The translations under genes were made by a program, and so were the position numbers. From Amphirosellinia nigrospora (lineage: Eukaryota; Ascomycota; Sordariomycetes; Xylariales; Xylariaceae), in NCBI GenBank assembly GCA_004123355.1, contig SCHM01000002.1:5367569-5431568 (forward strand): a stretch of DNA of 64,000 bases, read 5' to 3'. Shown here piece after piece: positions 47,327 through 59,968 of this stretch (position 1 is its first letter; each line of letters opens with the position of its first letter). The notes under the pieces are model-generated. The model made no database searches, was not told where the DNA came from, and saw only the letters and a list, made by a program, of their open reading frames with translations.

Positions 47327-48927
47327 CTTGATAGTTATTCTTGTATCGAGTGATGGTGATCGAGCGGATGAAATGAACTAGACAAGAAGAAAAGCTGTAT
47401 ATTTATGAATATGAAATTATTAAGCTGGTTTTCAACAAATAAAATCATCAATGTTATTCTTCAGCAACCCGCTTTGACGTCTATTAATTACAATGCTGTT
47501 GTTTACTTGAACAAAGACTTTGATGTTGTTAGATACAAAGATTAGGTAATCAGATCGTGACGCTATGTAGCACGTCCAAGTAGTAACGGCTAGTCGGGTC
47601 TGAGCCACGTTGTCCTATCCATCGGTTACAGTGCTCATGATTTTATAGATGGTAAGTCTCGAAATGGCAGGATCTAACGATGTGAAAACAACTATTGTGC
47701 TGCACTTGTCAAGTTGGTCGGATGGGATATGTTACTGAGCACTTCAGATGAGACGACCTATCTAGAGACCGTAGCATCGGCGACCTTTAGCGACCAAATT
47801 CACCGTTTTACGACAGCTTATAATACTCAAGAATAAAACTTACGAACCTGCGCGAATAATTGTTGGTTATTGTGTTCAATGGACTGCTACTTGATTTTTG
47901 GCCCCGGATATCGCGTGTCAATTTCATGAAGAGATAACGGTTCTGGTCGACATGGGATGACGGCGAGACCTGAGCCGGCCCGCCAAGCTGCAGCAGTTGT
48001 GTCATGGCCGTGCTCTGGGTCACAGCCACAGCGTGAGTGGCCGGTGTTGCGGCGTGCTGATTTGTCCCCTGCATGGTCCTTGCATGCTCTGCGACATGCA
48101 TGCTCCTCTCCTCGTGGAACCCGAAGCTCTGTGTGGAAGTGGGGAGCTCTCCTTATCGTGTCGTCTCACATTACACTACATCGTCAAATGAAAGGAGGGA
48201 AAATGTCACTATACACACTACACTACTAATATCGATCCCATGAGTTGGGTAAGGGTGGCAATGATTAATGACGATAGATGATTGATTCCCCTCCGATCGT
48301 AAATCAGCTCCATCTCCCGCAAAGTTTCAAGAAATTACCAGGTCAACACCGCTGCGACGCGAAATGAGTTGCCAGGGGTTAAAAGTGACGTTTTGGCCAT
48401 GTTTTGGGGAGGAGGTTGCCCATCTTGAATCGTGAGACGGACCCGCCCAGTAATATGTTGCCCCAACCTTGGCTGGACCAACAGATTCGTGGGACCGATG
48501 TGTCGATGTATGATCGCCTTCATGGTCTAACACTTCGGCCGTACCAACAATGAAGGCCGGCACGTTTCTATACGACCAACTAATCCGGGTCGAGCCGAAT
48601 CATCTTTCCCCAATCAATCATGTCGGTATTCAAATGACCCCATGGGTTTTAACTCAGCTGTGCTGCCGGGACTCATCCGCCTCATATCTCTATATTGTGT
48701 TCTGCATCTGTCTCAGCTGGCTGATGAGGCGATCGATCACCTTTAGATGGCTCATGGCGAATCTGGATATTGCTTAGACAGCATACCTGGACCTACACAT
48801 TGAAGGGAGAGAGAAGATTGGTGGACAGGCACCTCAATACTAGCGAACGTTATTATTCCTAATCTCAGGACGAATTCATGCATCGAGCGCTGGATGAACC
48901 GCACGTACGCAGTGAATTGTCCAAATC
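47327..48927. other. Intergenic, no gene seen
   Basis: 1.6 kb of AT-leaning sequence. Small frames on both strands show no family features. Confidence 0.4.
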
Positions 48928-50433
48928 ATGACGGCGACTTTCACGCCACCACTCGCTGCCCTCACCACCGTCTTCACACCGCCATGCCCAATAACATGGC
49001 TCTTGACAACAACGAAGGTCCCCTCTCAGTTTCCCCCGTTTCCGACGGCGGCGCCCACGTCGTGTGATCCGCCGTCGTGGGACGAGTATGTCGCAGAGCG
49101 TGGATTTGAGTATTACTCACCAGCCATCTGTCCCAGCGGGTTTTCGGTAGGACCGTCGTGCATCATCACGAACCCGAGGACTGGTCAGGGCTTCCCCGCT
49201 ATTCAAGCTGGCGAGACCGCAGCGTATTGCATACCGAAGTGAGTATTCGAATGCTGGCTATATACTCCGGGGTCATGTTCGTACTTTTGCTAACGGCTTT
49301 GCCAGCGGCCACACATGTACATCAGATACATCCGACTTTCGGGGAGGGGTCTGGGGTCTCGCGCACCGCGGCTGTAAACGGTGCCCAGGTGACGGTTGGG
49401 CCGGCGATTCAGATCCGGTGGCGGGCCGAGGATCTCGATGGCCTAGAGACGGATCCTCTTACGCCTGGAGCGAGGACTACCACTACTGAGCTACTACCTA
49501 CTGAGACGACGGAGACGGAAGCTTTCTCAACTTCTACAACAGAGGTAGAGGCTACATTAACGGAGGAGTCTTCTAGTTCATTAATATTATTGTCTATACA
49601 ATTGACGACGACAACGAGAGCAAACCAGCTAAATACATCACCAGCAGGGTTCAAGACCCTTCCATCAACAATAACGTCGACATCTACGTCACTATCATCG
49701 TTACTGTCATCTTTACCTTCTCTCTCATCATTAGAACCCCTACCCCTACACCACTACCTCCAACACAAGAAAGCCAACAAACACCCTCCCCAAGCACAAC
49801 CCCGCTGAGCGGACAAAACACCTCAGCACAAAAAGCGAGAGCAATAACAACAACAAAAGCCCGTCCTCAAATTTCACAGTAGCAGCCATAATCCTAACAA
49901 CGATCCTGATCTCCCTGATAGCGGGTACGGGGCCTACTCAGTGGTACAGCAATACAAGCGGCACAAGAGGGGCGAGAAGCGAGAGTTCTTCATGTTCCAG
50001 ATCGAGGCGTGGGTGTGGCGATTCTTCGATAACCGGAGACGCAGAAAGAACGCCGCCGCCGCCGCAGCGGACTTGGAGGATGACGAGAAGCCGACGAGAT
50101 GGAGACTCCCCGACGCGGAGCTCGGACCGAGGGTCCCCTGCCCGAACTCGGGATACCAAGGCCTTTGGGACCATGGAGAATCCCGCCGAGCTGCCCACCT
50201 CGACTACGCCGACGACGACGGAGAGGGCGAGTTGGAGGTCGCGGGTCTCGAGGATCCTTACGGCGCTCTACGAGGCGGTCGTCTGTGGCCCCTGGGCCGT
50301 AGGCGTGGACTATGGGCAGGAGTTTGTAGACTTCGTAGGTTATACAAGTCGAGTATGTAGGTTGTGTGAAGGGTTATGGATATTGGGTAGGCGGGCTTAT
50401 GGAAAGGACATGGAAGGATTAAGATCGGATTAA
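48928..50433 (+). CDS. Cys-containing single-pass surface protein with Thr/Ser stalk
   Basis: Exon 1 (48928 to about 49239) encodes AICPSGFSVGPSC and TAAYCIP, a fungal Cys-rich surface motif set. An intron with gtgagt leads into GHTCTSDTSD, then VTVGPAIQIRWRAEDL with TDPLTPG, a known ectodomain block. A Thr/Ser/Glu stalk follows, then a membrane helix (VAAIILTTILISLIAG) and a basic cytoplasmic start (YKRHKRGEKREFF). Frame changes occur at GGGG 49341-49344 and GGG 49923-49925; one added G at each restores the reading (DFRGEGSGV and IAGYGAYSVV). Others are likely in the stalk and in the tail, which ends in YGQEFVDFVGYTSRV. Plasma-membrane receptor or wall sensor by layout; ligand unknown. Confidence 0.6.
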
Positions 50434-50758
50434 TACCACCAGGATCGAACAGGATATCCTGTTATTAAGGCTTCATTAAGTAGTGTAGGGTCACCAAGTC
50501 AAAATAAAACCCCATTTTTAGAAATCAAAAACTCCGGTCCCTTGAATCGTAGATCTACCTACGTACGTGTTTTCTTTTACTACTAGAGGGGTGAGTGAGT
50601 ATTCACATTCGTTTCTCGTCAGAAAATTCCGAATAAATTCAGAATTTCAAGGGAAACCCCAGAAACCCCCTCTAATACCCCCTTTTTCTCTTAAAATTTC
50701 ACCTCTTCCCCCCCTAAACCCTTGCTCCCAATCCTGACCATCATCATCCTCCCAACCA
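50434..50758. other. 3' flank between convergent genes
   Basis: AT-rich with C- and T-runs; nothing else recognised. Confidence 0.4.
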
Positions 50759-51776
50759 TTACCGGTGGGCGTTGTACTCCTGGTGCTGATACTGATAGTC
50801 GCCGTAGCCGTGGCCGGCCGGAGCGACATCGGCTAGGGGCGCCTGGTAGTTGGAGACCGGCGGGCAGGAGCGCGATGTTGTAACGGGGGCGCGACTGGCC
50901 TGGAGAGATCGGTACATGGCCATCACTTGCTGGACCTTGGTTCCCACGTCTTCGACAGCGCCGTGGAGTTCTTGGATGTTGGTATTGAGTTCCTTGATGG
51001 GCCTTGAGATCCTCTTGGGTAACTTAGCTCCTCCTTAGTAGCCAGGAGTTCCTCGATGGTCTCCATCAGTTCTTGCTGGGTGATGACGAGCTCTGCGTTG
51101 TTCTGGGCAGCAGTGACGCTGGTGGGGTAGCTTGAACAGCATCAGACGGACCAGCCTGAGCCACCGGGAGCAGCAGCAGTAGCAGCCTCGGTAGCAGCCT
51201 TCTTGCCCTTGCCATTGTCCATGAGGGCGGCGATAGTCATGCGGCGGTAGGCGAGGTATCCGGGCGGAGCCAAGTCAGGGACGGAGCCGTTATTTGCAAC
51301 GGCAGTGCGACAAAGAGCAGCAGCAGCGGCAGCGGCCTCACCGTCGGGCCGTACTTCTGGTTGAGCACCATGATCTTGGAGGCGAGGTCGATCTTCTTGC
51401 GGCGGCGCAGGCCATGACCTTCTGCTCGGCCTCCTCGAGCATCTTGCGACGGGTGTCCTCGTCGGCGCTGCGGTAGGTCTCGCGCGCGCGCCTTCCACAC
51501 GCTGGTGACGGCCTTGAGGTCGTTGGACCGGCCCGCTCACGGCGAGCTGGTACGGGTTCAGGCTGGCGTTGCGCTCGCGGACGCGCACCGTGTGCGGATT
51601 GGTCGAGTACTCCCTGGGCGCCTTGCGCTTCTTGTCGTTGTTGTCGTTGCTAGCAGCGGCAGGCGTGGTGGGTGTAGAAGGGCCGCCAGCACCCTCATCA
51701 GGACTGAGCGTGGCGGTACCCTCAGTGGAGAGGGAGTTGACCTGACCAGTGCCATTGTTGCGTGGTTCAAACTAGA
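50759..51776 (-). CDS. Fungal-specific protein with basic N-terminus and coiled-coil C-terminus
   Basis: After an acceptor at about 51768 the frame reads FEPRNNGTGQVNSL, a Ser/Thr/Pro stretch, then NDKKRKAPREYSTNPHTVRV and SLNPYQLAVSG. A helical segment (SADEDTRRKMLEEAEQKVMA) and KKIDLASKIMVLNQKYG follow, then APPGYLAYRRMTIAALMDNG, a coiled coil (ITQQELMETIEELLATKEEL, KELNTNIQELHGAVEDVG) and a Tyr/Gln-rich tail. Several frame changes in GC-rich runs (51390-51560, and one near 51016) scatter these over three frames. An upstream exon ending near 51823 is likely. Function unknown; KKRK suggests nuclear entry. Confidence 0.5.
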
Positions 51777-52905
51777 AGGAAATCAGATGTTTGCAGTAGC
51801 GAGGGAGGTTAAGGATAGTGTTACCTTATTGTTTGGCAAGTGCTGGTGTCGACTGGTGGGATTGGGGATATATACTCAGATGTGTATACCGTGATCTCTG
51901 CGATCCAGTTAGCACAATGTGCGTGCATGAGTAAAGGCGACGAGACTGCAACCGACCAAAGCGTCATGAAAGGTAAGTGCAAAGACCAGATAGAGTTGAG
52001 ATGTAATCTCAAGTTACCGTAGCTTGCTTGTTCCCAACGTTGGAGTTAGGTCAAGGTGTGGTGGTAGTGAGAAGGGTGGAGACGACGAGAAATGGGAGTC
52101 GGTTCTCTGACCTCTACGTACCTACCCTTCAATATTTGAAAGGCAGTCGGTCAAGTAAGTAGGCAGGTGGGTTAGGTAGGTAGGCTACCTAGGTACTCTC
52201 CAGTCTGGCAACTCGTCGAGGTCGTTAGGTATGTAGGTACTGGATGGCATCGACGTAGCTCGAGTAGTAACAGGGGCAACGAACCTCGGTTCTCCATAAG
52301 TGACTAGCAAACATACCTAAGTAAACGGCAAACACGAATGAGTACCTAGGTAGCAAACCATCCAACCATGGGGGAGTTGTATCCAGCTCGCTAGGTTGGA
52401 ATTGGACTATAGCGAAGTTCAAGGCACTTTACGAGCACGGCAAAGACGTCTAAATTGCAACTGGGAGCATCATGTATGCCATTCAAATAATAATCTACTT
52501 TTTATTAGAAACTCCCAAAGAGCTAGCCATTTATAATGCACTATCTTTCACATAGCTTGTGAACTGTCCATTTGAGCAGCACACAACAAGCCCACTACCT
52601 AACTAGCAGCAACTCTGTAGTAGATAAACTGTGAATGGAAGACATACGTAGCTATCTCATTTGTTTATTGATGTTATCATGGCAGGTTCGACATGTAGTC
52701 GGTATAATACCGCGAGAGCCTCAAGGCTGGAAGGGTAATACCCGATGATTTGATGACTTGGAGGCATAATCAGTTTATCGACTTCATGCCAATATGATAG
52801 TACGAGATAAGACCCTAACAGGAGACAGTGCATTATTAACTCACTGCCTGATGGTAAGCCTCCAGGTCAAGTTAAGCCCAAGCGTGCGATTCGCACTAGT
52901 TCTCT
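51777..52905. other. Intergenic with dense TACCTAGGTA palindromes
   Basis: Upstream of the preceding gene and downstream of STRAP. TACCTAGGTA-type palindromes lie at 52185-52195 and 52343-52352, with many GTAGG/CCTAC half-copies between 52110 and 52350. No gene recognised. Confidence 0.5.
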
Positions 52906-54248
52906 TCACACTTGGGAGTTCGGGATCATTTCCCAAGGGAGTCGCTCGATGACGAGCTGTCGACGACCTCGCCACGCGAGCGAGCTGGGCAGATGTAGGA
53001 CCACGATGCGGTGTGCTATTCTATTCAGCAGCTCGCTCGCTCCGTTGCCGCCCACTCCACCGCGCCAGAGTCCATAATAGCCCTCGCAGTTTTTCCACAT
53101 CTTGATGGTCCCGTCCTCCGAGCCAGTCGCATATAGTTTACCATCTGGGGAGAACGCGACCGACCAGACAGGTCCGTGCCTTTATGAATATCTGTACACC
53201 ATTAACGCGCGGAACGAAGAAGTAAGGTCCTGGGGACTCACCAATTTCGGCGCCATCATCCATCGGTAGACTCTAGCCCATGTCATGGGCTTGTCTTCTC
53301 CAACAACAATTTTTCTATCCTTGGGATCCACGGCCACGCTAGCAACTTGGAAGTCCATTTTGAGCCGCTTCAGTTCTTTGGTTGCGGTCATCCCTCCCCA
53401 GAAGTAGACACACTGGCCAGCGGCAACGGCTAATATGGGCAAACCCTCACCAAGATCCGATCTGCCCATCAGCTCAGGAGCCAGGCCACAAAGCTCGCAA
53501 GAACGAATCTCCCCATCCAAAAGTTTCCTGCTTGGCAACTGGCGTGTGCGAAGATCGAACCATCGCAAGACGTGTCCGAGGCCGTGATCAAGATGTTAGG
53601 ATCTCTATCCAAACAATGAACTTGATGGGGGCGGTATGGACATTTGGGCCAATCTCGAAAGCTGCCGAGGCCGTGAACGTCTGAGTTTAGCCTCACCGGT
53701 CTCGATTGGTTTCACGTGCAAGTCAAAGATGCGAAGCTTCTTCTCCTGCCCGCCAGTGGCGAGGAGATCAGAGCTGTCAGGAGGATGAGATGGCGCGGAC
53801 AACGTGATCGTGTTGAAGCGTGCAAAGGAGTTCGCCGGTGTGAGTATCCCAGATCTTCCTACGGCCAATGGTGAGTGATGAAGCATGCAGAGACAAGATG
53901 GCATGCTTACGCAGTGAAATCAGCGGAAGCCGTGGCGGCCGTGCTAGCATCAGGGCTTAACCTGGCCTGCCACACTGCACCTTTATGGCCAATGAAAGTT
54001 CCAATCCAATCACCAGTCTGACCATCGCGAAGCATGGGGTTACCATCTAGACTCGGCCTTTGTTAGCGTGCGTCCAGTTGTCGTGAGCCTGGAATGAAAG
54101 CGGTAGACGTACCCTTGCAGGCCGAGATCAGATAGTAGGATTCGTCTCGCTCGAGGGGCGAGAAGCTGATGTGGGTGACGGGGCGGGAGTGGCCATGGCA
54201 GGTCAAAGGCACATATTGTCTGGGGGGATCGGGGGCGGTCGTAGCCAT
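52906..54248 (-). CDS. WD40 protein, STRAP homologue
   Basis: Seven-bladed WD40 scaffold, the fungal counterpart of serine/threonine-kinase-receptor-associated protein; relatives act in mRNA-linked assemblies. From ATG 54248: [20 protein letters not shown], then [64 protein letters not shown], a [20 protein letters not shown] block, [20 protein letters not shown] and a final TIKMWKN blade near 53110. Introns are visible near 54110, 53910, 53690 and 53240. About four run-length breaks interrupt the frame (for example CC 53260-53261, where one added base gives YRWDDGAEI). Core gene, so probably intact in the organism. Confidence 0.85.
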
Positions 54249-55622
54249 GACGAAAATCGGCGGGGTTACGATGTAGTTCGACTGAAGGACCCTAACAAAA
54301 CGGGGGCGCAATGACCTGGCAATTGATAAGGGCTGCCGTTGTGTAATGGCGAATACCTAGTGTTCCCGGAGGCTGGCAAAAGCGCTGAGTCTAGCGGCGA
54401 GAAAAACCGGGCTGAGAGTGGAAGAAGGGAATAGGATGGACCGTTGCCAGTATGTGATCTAGTCTATCGACCTATCTCTATGGTTCCGTCTCAGGCGCGA
54501 GACAACGTCGGTCTCAAGTCGTATCGTCTCGTCTCGTTATATCATGCAAATCGTTAGGGAGAGAAAAGTCTGTACAAAAGGAGTGCCAGCCCAGGCAAAA
54601 AGAAAGAAAACGAAGAAGAAAAATCGGTGCTGTTGACTGGAGCGCAACCAATGGTGTGACGCTGAAGTAAATCTCGTGAGGATGGACGGTTGGACGAGCA
54701 GCAGGCGCGGGATAGACAGACCGGAAGTCTACTGCGTGGAGAGTAAGAGACGGTGCTTGAGAGTGTAGAGAGGTCGGGATAGAAACAGATGAGGAGAAGG
54801 AAGAATCGTGTTTGCGAGACAGTCTCTGCGCAGCTGGTTTGGATGATGCGCAAGACACAAATGGTGAAATAGGTCGTCGCAAGGCTCATTCAATGGGAAG
54901 TTTGCGTCGTCGTCTATAAAGGAGATCCTTGTAAGGTACTTCGCGAGGCGCCACAGCTGGTTATCTAGTCCACACTAAGTAAGTGTCCTGCGGGGAAGGT
55001 CGCGGCCTGTGCTTGTGGGCTGTGGGCTGTGGCTGTGGCTGTGGATGGTGGGCTACTACGATACCGAACCGTTTGCCTGGTTGCCACCTGACTGGGGCTA
55101 CTCTGGAGGGGCTACTGCATGTGTAGAGTGCTTGTACAAGTATCGGGTAACACGTCCAGGTAACCCAATACCTACTGTAGTTGGTGGTACCTACCTTCTT
55201 CCTTTGCATGATATCATTTTTCATTTGGTTAGGTAACCTGGAACCTTGTAAGTTAGAGCTCCATGAGCACTTAAGCAGTCGCCGCCGTGTTGGTGCTACT
55301 AGAAGAAACAAAACAATCTAAGTAGGCCTCTCCTTACAAACTACACGTACAAATAGACCAACACAAGAATCGAGAGCTCGCCAGTCCCAAATCATTCTCT
55401 TCTCTCGTACAGCCAAGTACAAAAAGCTACCCTCCTTCGCCAGCTAAAAGCTTATACTCGGCCATCATTCCCCACCTCGATTGGCACCTTGGTTTGGCGG
55501 GGTAAACGCCCATCACCAACATATTCGAAATCTTCCGTACTCATCCACCCCATCTCTACAAGCTGGCAACAGCTCTAATAAAGCCACTCGTGATATCTGC
55601 GTCCTCCGCAGTCCCTAAGGCT
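54249..55622. other. Divergent promoter region of two WD40 genes
   Basis: 1.4 kb between STRAP and the Doa1 homologue. A GGGCTGT/GGCTGT tandem stretch lies at 55018-55044. Minus open frames at 54514-54889 look like low-complexity non-coding sequence. Confidence 0.5.
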
Positions 55623-58093
55623 ATGTCCGACTTCAGGCTGTCTGCGCAGCTAGCTGGCCACGAAGCCGACGTACGTGTCCCAAGCTTGCCCGACCCCAAC
55701 TAATGTCGCATACGCGATACATATCAATACATGATCCGGCATAGCCCCTCTTGTCTAACCCGCCATCTCAATAGGTTCGCGATGTTTACTTTCCTAGCCC
55801 CGACCTCGTCGTCTCTGCCTCGAGAGACCACACCGTGCGCGCCTGGTCCCGGACCTCCGCCCTCCCCCGGCCTTCGAGTCTCATATCGTGACCCAAGGCT
55901 CCGAGTTTATCAATAGCCTGATATGCCTACCGCCTTCTATCGCTTTTCCTAAGGGCCTGGTCGTATCCGCCGGCACCGATGCCATCATCGATGTTCGGTC
56001 TGTCACCGCCGGTCCCTCCGACAATGCCGAGCGCTTGCTGATAGGCCACGCTCAGAACGTTTGCGCTCTAGCCATCGTCCCGGGTCTCAAATCCATCGTG
56101 TCGGGGAGTTGGGATAGTACCGCTCGTATATGGAATGTCGAAAATTGGGAGACCGAGGCTGTCCTAGAGGGCCACGAGGGTGCTGTTTGGGACGTATTGC
56201 CTTTGAGTGAAAGCCTCGTCGTTACTGGCTGTGCCGATAAGAACATTCGCGTGTTCGATCTTGGAAAAGCCACGGCCGGTCAAGTTCAGGCCCGGTCCAC
56301 TATCTACACCCCGGACGTTGTGCGCGCTCTCTGTCAAGTTCCCAGAAGCCACCCAAGTGGTGCAGACATCGCGAGCGCCAGCAATGATGGCATTATACGG
56401 CTCTGGAAATTGAATGGTCAACAAGTTGGGGAACTCAGGGGACACGAAAGCTTTATATATTCACTAACTTCGCTACCATCCGGGGAGCTTGTCAGTTCTG
56501 GTGAGGATCGCACAGTTCGGATATGGCGCGGCTCCGAATGCATACAAACCATAACGCATCCTGCCATCTCTGTCTGGTCCGTTGCCGTCAATCCGTCCAA
56601 TGGCGACATTGTGTCGGGCGCCAGTGACGGTGTCATCCGCGTATTCTCACGTGATGGCGAGCGCGTCGCCGGTCCTGAGACTCTAGCACATTTTGACGAG
56701 TCAGTGAAGTCTTCTTCCATCCCCCAGCATCAAGTAGGCGGCGTCAACAAAGAGAAACTCCCTGGCCCAGAGTTTTTAAAGACGAAATCAGGTACCAAAG
56801 AAGGCCAGGTTCAGATGATCAAGAAGATGATGGATCTGTTACGGCACATCAATGGTCCACGGGCCAGCAACAGTGGATCAACGTCGGTACTGTCGTGGAT
56901 GCCGTTGGTAGCAGTGGCCGAAAGGTTGAATACAACGGGCAATCCTACGATTATTTTCGATGTTGCGATTGAGGAAGGTCAACCCTCTCTTAAACTCCCT
57001 ATAATCTATCTGAAAACCCCTACGCCCGCGCCCAAAAGTTCATCGATGACAATGAGCTTTCCCAGAATTTCCTGGATCAAGTGGCTCAATTCATTGTCTC
57101 CAATACTCAAGGTGCGACGATTGGACAAACCTCAGAAGCTTCTTCAGGGCCAGATCAATATAATACCGAATCACGAGGGAGACCAATGCACCGAAAATTC
57201 TGCCGCTCCGAGATTACTTAGATATCACCGGTGCAAAATACGAGCGTGCGTACCTTCTTCTTATTCCAACCTCTAACCCTGTACTGACTCTCTGTAGCTA
57301 TGTTTAAGAAGATCTTAAGCGTTAACTCTGCCCTTGTCGCCGCTGGCCGTAAAGACATCTCCCTCAACCCTTCATCACAAAATGCCCTTAATACGCTTAA
57401 ACAAACATTAGAGTCCGGTAGTCCGGTAACGATGAACTCACTATTAGTTTAGTCGTCATGATGTGCACTCAGTGGGACTACTCGGAGAGAGTCGCCCCTC
57501 TAGATTTACTACGTTGTATTGCGACTTCACCGGCCACAGCCAAGTTTAAATCATCAGGAGAAAGTAGCCCAGTGCAGACAGCTATCTCAGCGGCACTCGA
57601 AGGCATTCCTGACGGGGGCCAACCTAACGGAATTGTACAATGATGCGTTACGCACTATGGTCAACCTATTCAAGTCCGCGGAAGGCAAAAAGCTTGTGGC
57701 GCAACCTTCTGAGACCTCGGCCGCCGTGTCATTCATTGGTCGAGTAGTCGGAAACCGAGGTCAGCCCGCTATTGGCCCTTTCAACCGAAACGTTTTGCTT
57801 GCTTTGACAACATTGGCGATCAACTACTCCATATTAGCCTCAAAACATCTAGGCAGTGTATCGACAGACAATCAGATACGACTGACGTCTTCCTCGCTCT
57901 GGTCCTGCAGAAGCAAACCGATTCTGAAGTCATCTACCGAGCACTCGTAGCTGTCGGCACACTCATCAGCGTAATTGGCAAGGCTGCTCCAGAAGCAAGG
58001 AGTTTGTCCTCTTCAATAAAGTCGGCCAAGGACAGGGTGTCTGAAGATAGGGTTCAAGCGATAGCAAACGAGTGTCTCTCTCTACTAGTTTAA
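55623..58093 (+). CDS. doa1: Ubiquitin-homeostasis factor Doa1/Ufd3 (PLAA homologue)
   Basis: Binds ubiquitin and Cdc48 and supports ubiquitin recycling. Exon 1 is 55623-55670 (MSDFRLSAQLAGHEAD); intron 55671-55774. WD40 blades follow: VRDVYFPSPDLVVSASRDHT, LVVSAGTDAIIDVRS, IVSGSWDSTARIWNV, LVVTGCADKNIRVFDL, SASNDGIIRLWKL, VSSGEDRTVRIWRG and VSGASDGVIRVFS. The PFU domain has INVGTVVDAV and NPYARAQKFIDDNELSQNFL. The PUL domain has LPLRDYLDITGAKYEP (across an intron ending near 57298), CTQWDYSERVAPLDLLRC and ALVAVGTLISVIGKA to the stop at 58093. About nine length changes break it, including CCCCC 55864-55868, TTTT 56954-56957, CCC 56997-56999 and CC 57191-57192. Confidence 0.9.
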
Positions 58094-59129
58094 TGTGGGT
58101 TATCTGTGAGAGCAGAGGGTTGCTGGCACGGTCGTGATTTCATCACCGGCCCTTGGAAACATGCTTAGGACGCGAATTGAACGGATGGAAATGCTTGAAA
58201 CATGAGTAAAAAAGGAATGGCATTAAAATAGACTATTTTCATTATAGAGGTTGAGGACCGTTTGCTACCCAATCCGGCTGCCGTCTGATGACGCAGCTTC
58301 TGAGACTCGATGGCTACATGATACCTTGATAGGTGGCGGTTTGCGGTGTGATGGGACTCTCGAGGCGCTCGGCATATCATTCGCATCTTTCTAGATAGCT
58401 ATGTCGTGGGAAGGAGCAGCATACGATTAATGCCAAACGTGATGTTGCTTCCTGAATGGTAGGCGATGTGTAGCGGTAAACGTTGTGAGGACTACCCCTA
58501 TCACCAACCAGGCGCGTCGTCAAACGTGTCCCAGGTTTCTGTCCGGTACCCCGGAAGTTGTGGATTCGATAAGACATATCGAAGTATACTTCTGGAAACT
58601 TTAAATTTAACTATAGCGTTTTACATCCCTTATCACAAGGGTCGAGGTTTTTTATATTCTAAGCGAGGTAATAGTAGACAATTCCTCTACTTGTAGACAT
58701 CATGAAGGGCACAATGTGTGAAGTGTCTAAGCACGGGATAAAAGCACACGTAATCACAAGAATCAGTAGACGCATCAGCAAATTGGCTGACTATTTTGAT
58801 TCAAACTTGATAGGTAGGCTAGTACCTAAGCACGCACCCTCCTCAACTCCAGCCTCCCTCCATTCCTCGCCTCGACGCCTAAAGGCAATTATATAACACC
58901 TTAGAAAAGAAGAAAAATTTGGTAGAAAAGATTTGTACAGTAAATGTGTAGAAAAAAATGTGGGTATAAAGCTTTCTTTCCTTTCCTTTCCAACAAAGCG
59001 GGCCCGTCCAACACGGGGCCGTCTATTCCCAATTCTCGTTGTTTTGTCACGTATCATGCTCGAGTACCGACCCGACGCTAGGTAGGTAGTTCATTCATGT
59101 TCATCATCCGTCACATCGTGTCATCAAAA
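58094..59129. other. Intergenic between convergent genes
   Basis: AT-rich 1 kb; nothing recognised. Confidence 0.4.
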
Positions 59130-59968
59130 TCACATCAATAACCACGCGGCGCCGACTAGTACGGGCACGTACCCCATCCACGGGGCGAGCCGCAGCAGGC
59201 TGGCGCCGCTGCCCGGGACGTTCATGTCGGCCGAGGCGCCGATGGGCGTCGTCGTGATGGAGTAGATGCTCGCGAAGCCGAGGTCGGAGCTGTTGTAGCA
59301 GTTGGTCTCGTTGACCTCGGGGATGCGCGGGTCGCCGGGCTTGGCGAAGGTGATGTCGACGCACTGAGGGGGCGGATGTTAGCTTTTTTTTGGGTCGTTG
59401 ATTTGTCCCCGTTGACGGGATAAGACTTACCGAAAACAGCGCCGCGCCGTGCATCGCGATCTCGACGATTTGAAGCGTCGCGTTGTCACCCTCGTTCATG
59501 GTCCAATTCGTGGGCAGCGGGACCTGTGGCAGGCACACGGTGCCGGGAAATGGGCCGTTCGAAGGGCCTAGGAGCTGGAATGGAGGGACCATGGGTTGGA
59601 CATGTTCAGCGGACCACCGTCTGGTCCGTCAGTGCCAACACCAATGTTGACGTAGAGGAGCGCCGTTTGATGACCCTGGAACCAGCCAGGCTGGAAAGCC
59701 AGCGCGCCACCCGTCGTTGGCCAGTATGTCCGGTTTGTTGTGAGGTTGATGCCACCGCCTGTCTTGGTGTTAGTCACTCGCTCGTTTGACTTCTCTTATG
59801 TGCAAGCATCATGGTTCGGGGGCGCTTACATGGATATTGCCATTGCATGCCGTAAGGCCAGGCCTCATTTGTGTGCAGGTTGTTTCCTCGCCATCCCGGA
59901 TAAGTGATGATTGTGTGTGCCGATGCTAATGTGGCGGCCGTGGCGGCCAGCAATAGTGAAGGCAACAT
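59130..59968 (-). CDS. BIM1-like copper-binding X325 protein, GPI-anchored type
   Basis: LPMO-fold family that binds Cu(II) by a histidine brace and serves copper acquisition or wall functions rather than polysaccharide cleavage. The signal peptide (MLPSLLLAATAATLASA) would be cut to leave His1 of HTIITYPGWRGNNLHTN. PYGMQWQYPCGG then follows across an intron. Exons are 59968-59830, 59758-59431 and 59363-59130. Other marks are IVEIAMHGAALFSCVDITF with the second candidate His, NETNCYNSSDLGF, and a hydrophobic end (VPVLVGAAWLLM) after a small-residue site, as for GPI anchoring. One C is missing at the GGG run 59593-59595 (plus strand); adding it restores NMSNPMVPPFQLLGPS and exact phase to exon 3. 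Confidence 0.88.

Noticed and set aside
51294-51894. Plus-strand frames opposite the coiled-coil gene
   Set aside because: Arise from GC-rich codon bias; the minus strand has the consistent protein blocks.
54514-54889. Two overlapping minus-strand frames upstream of STRAP
   Set aside because: Ser/Phe/Leu-rich low-complexity text in a promoter, with no start context or family motif.
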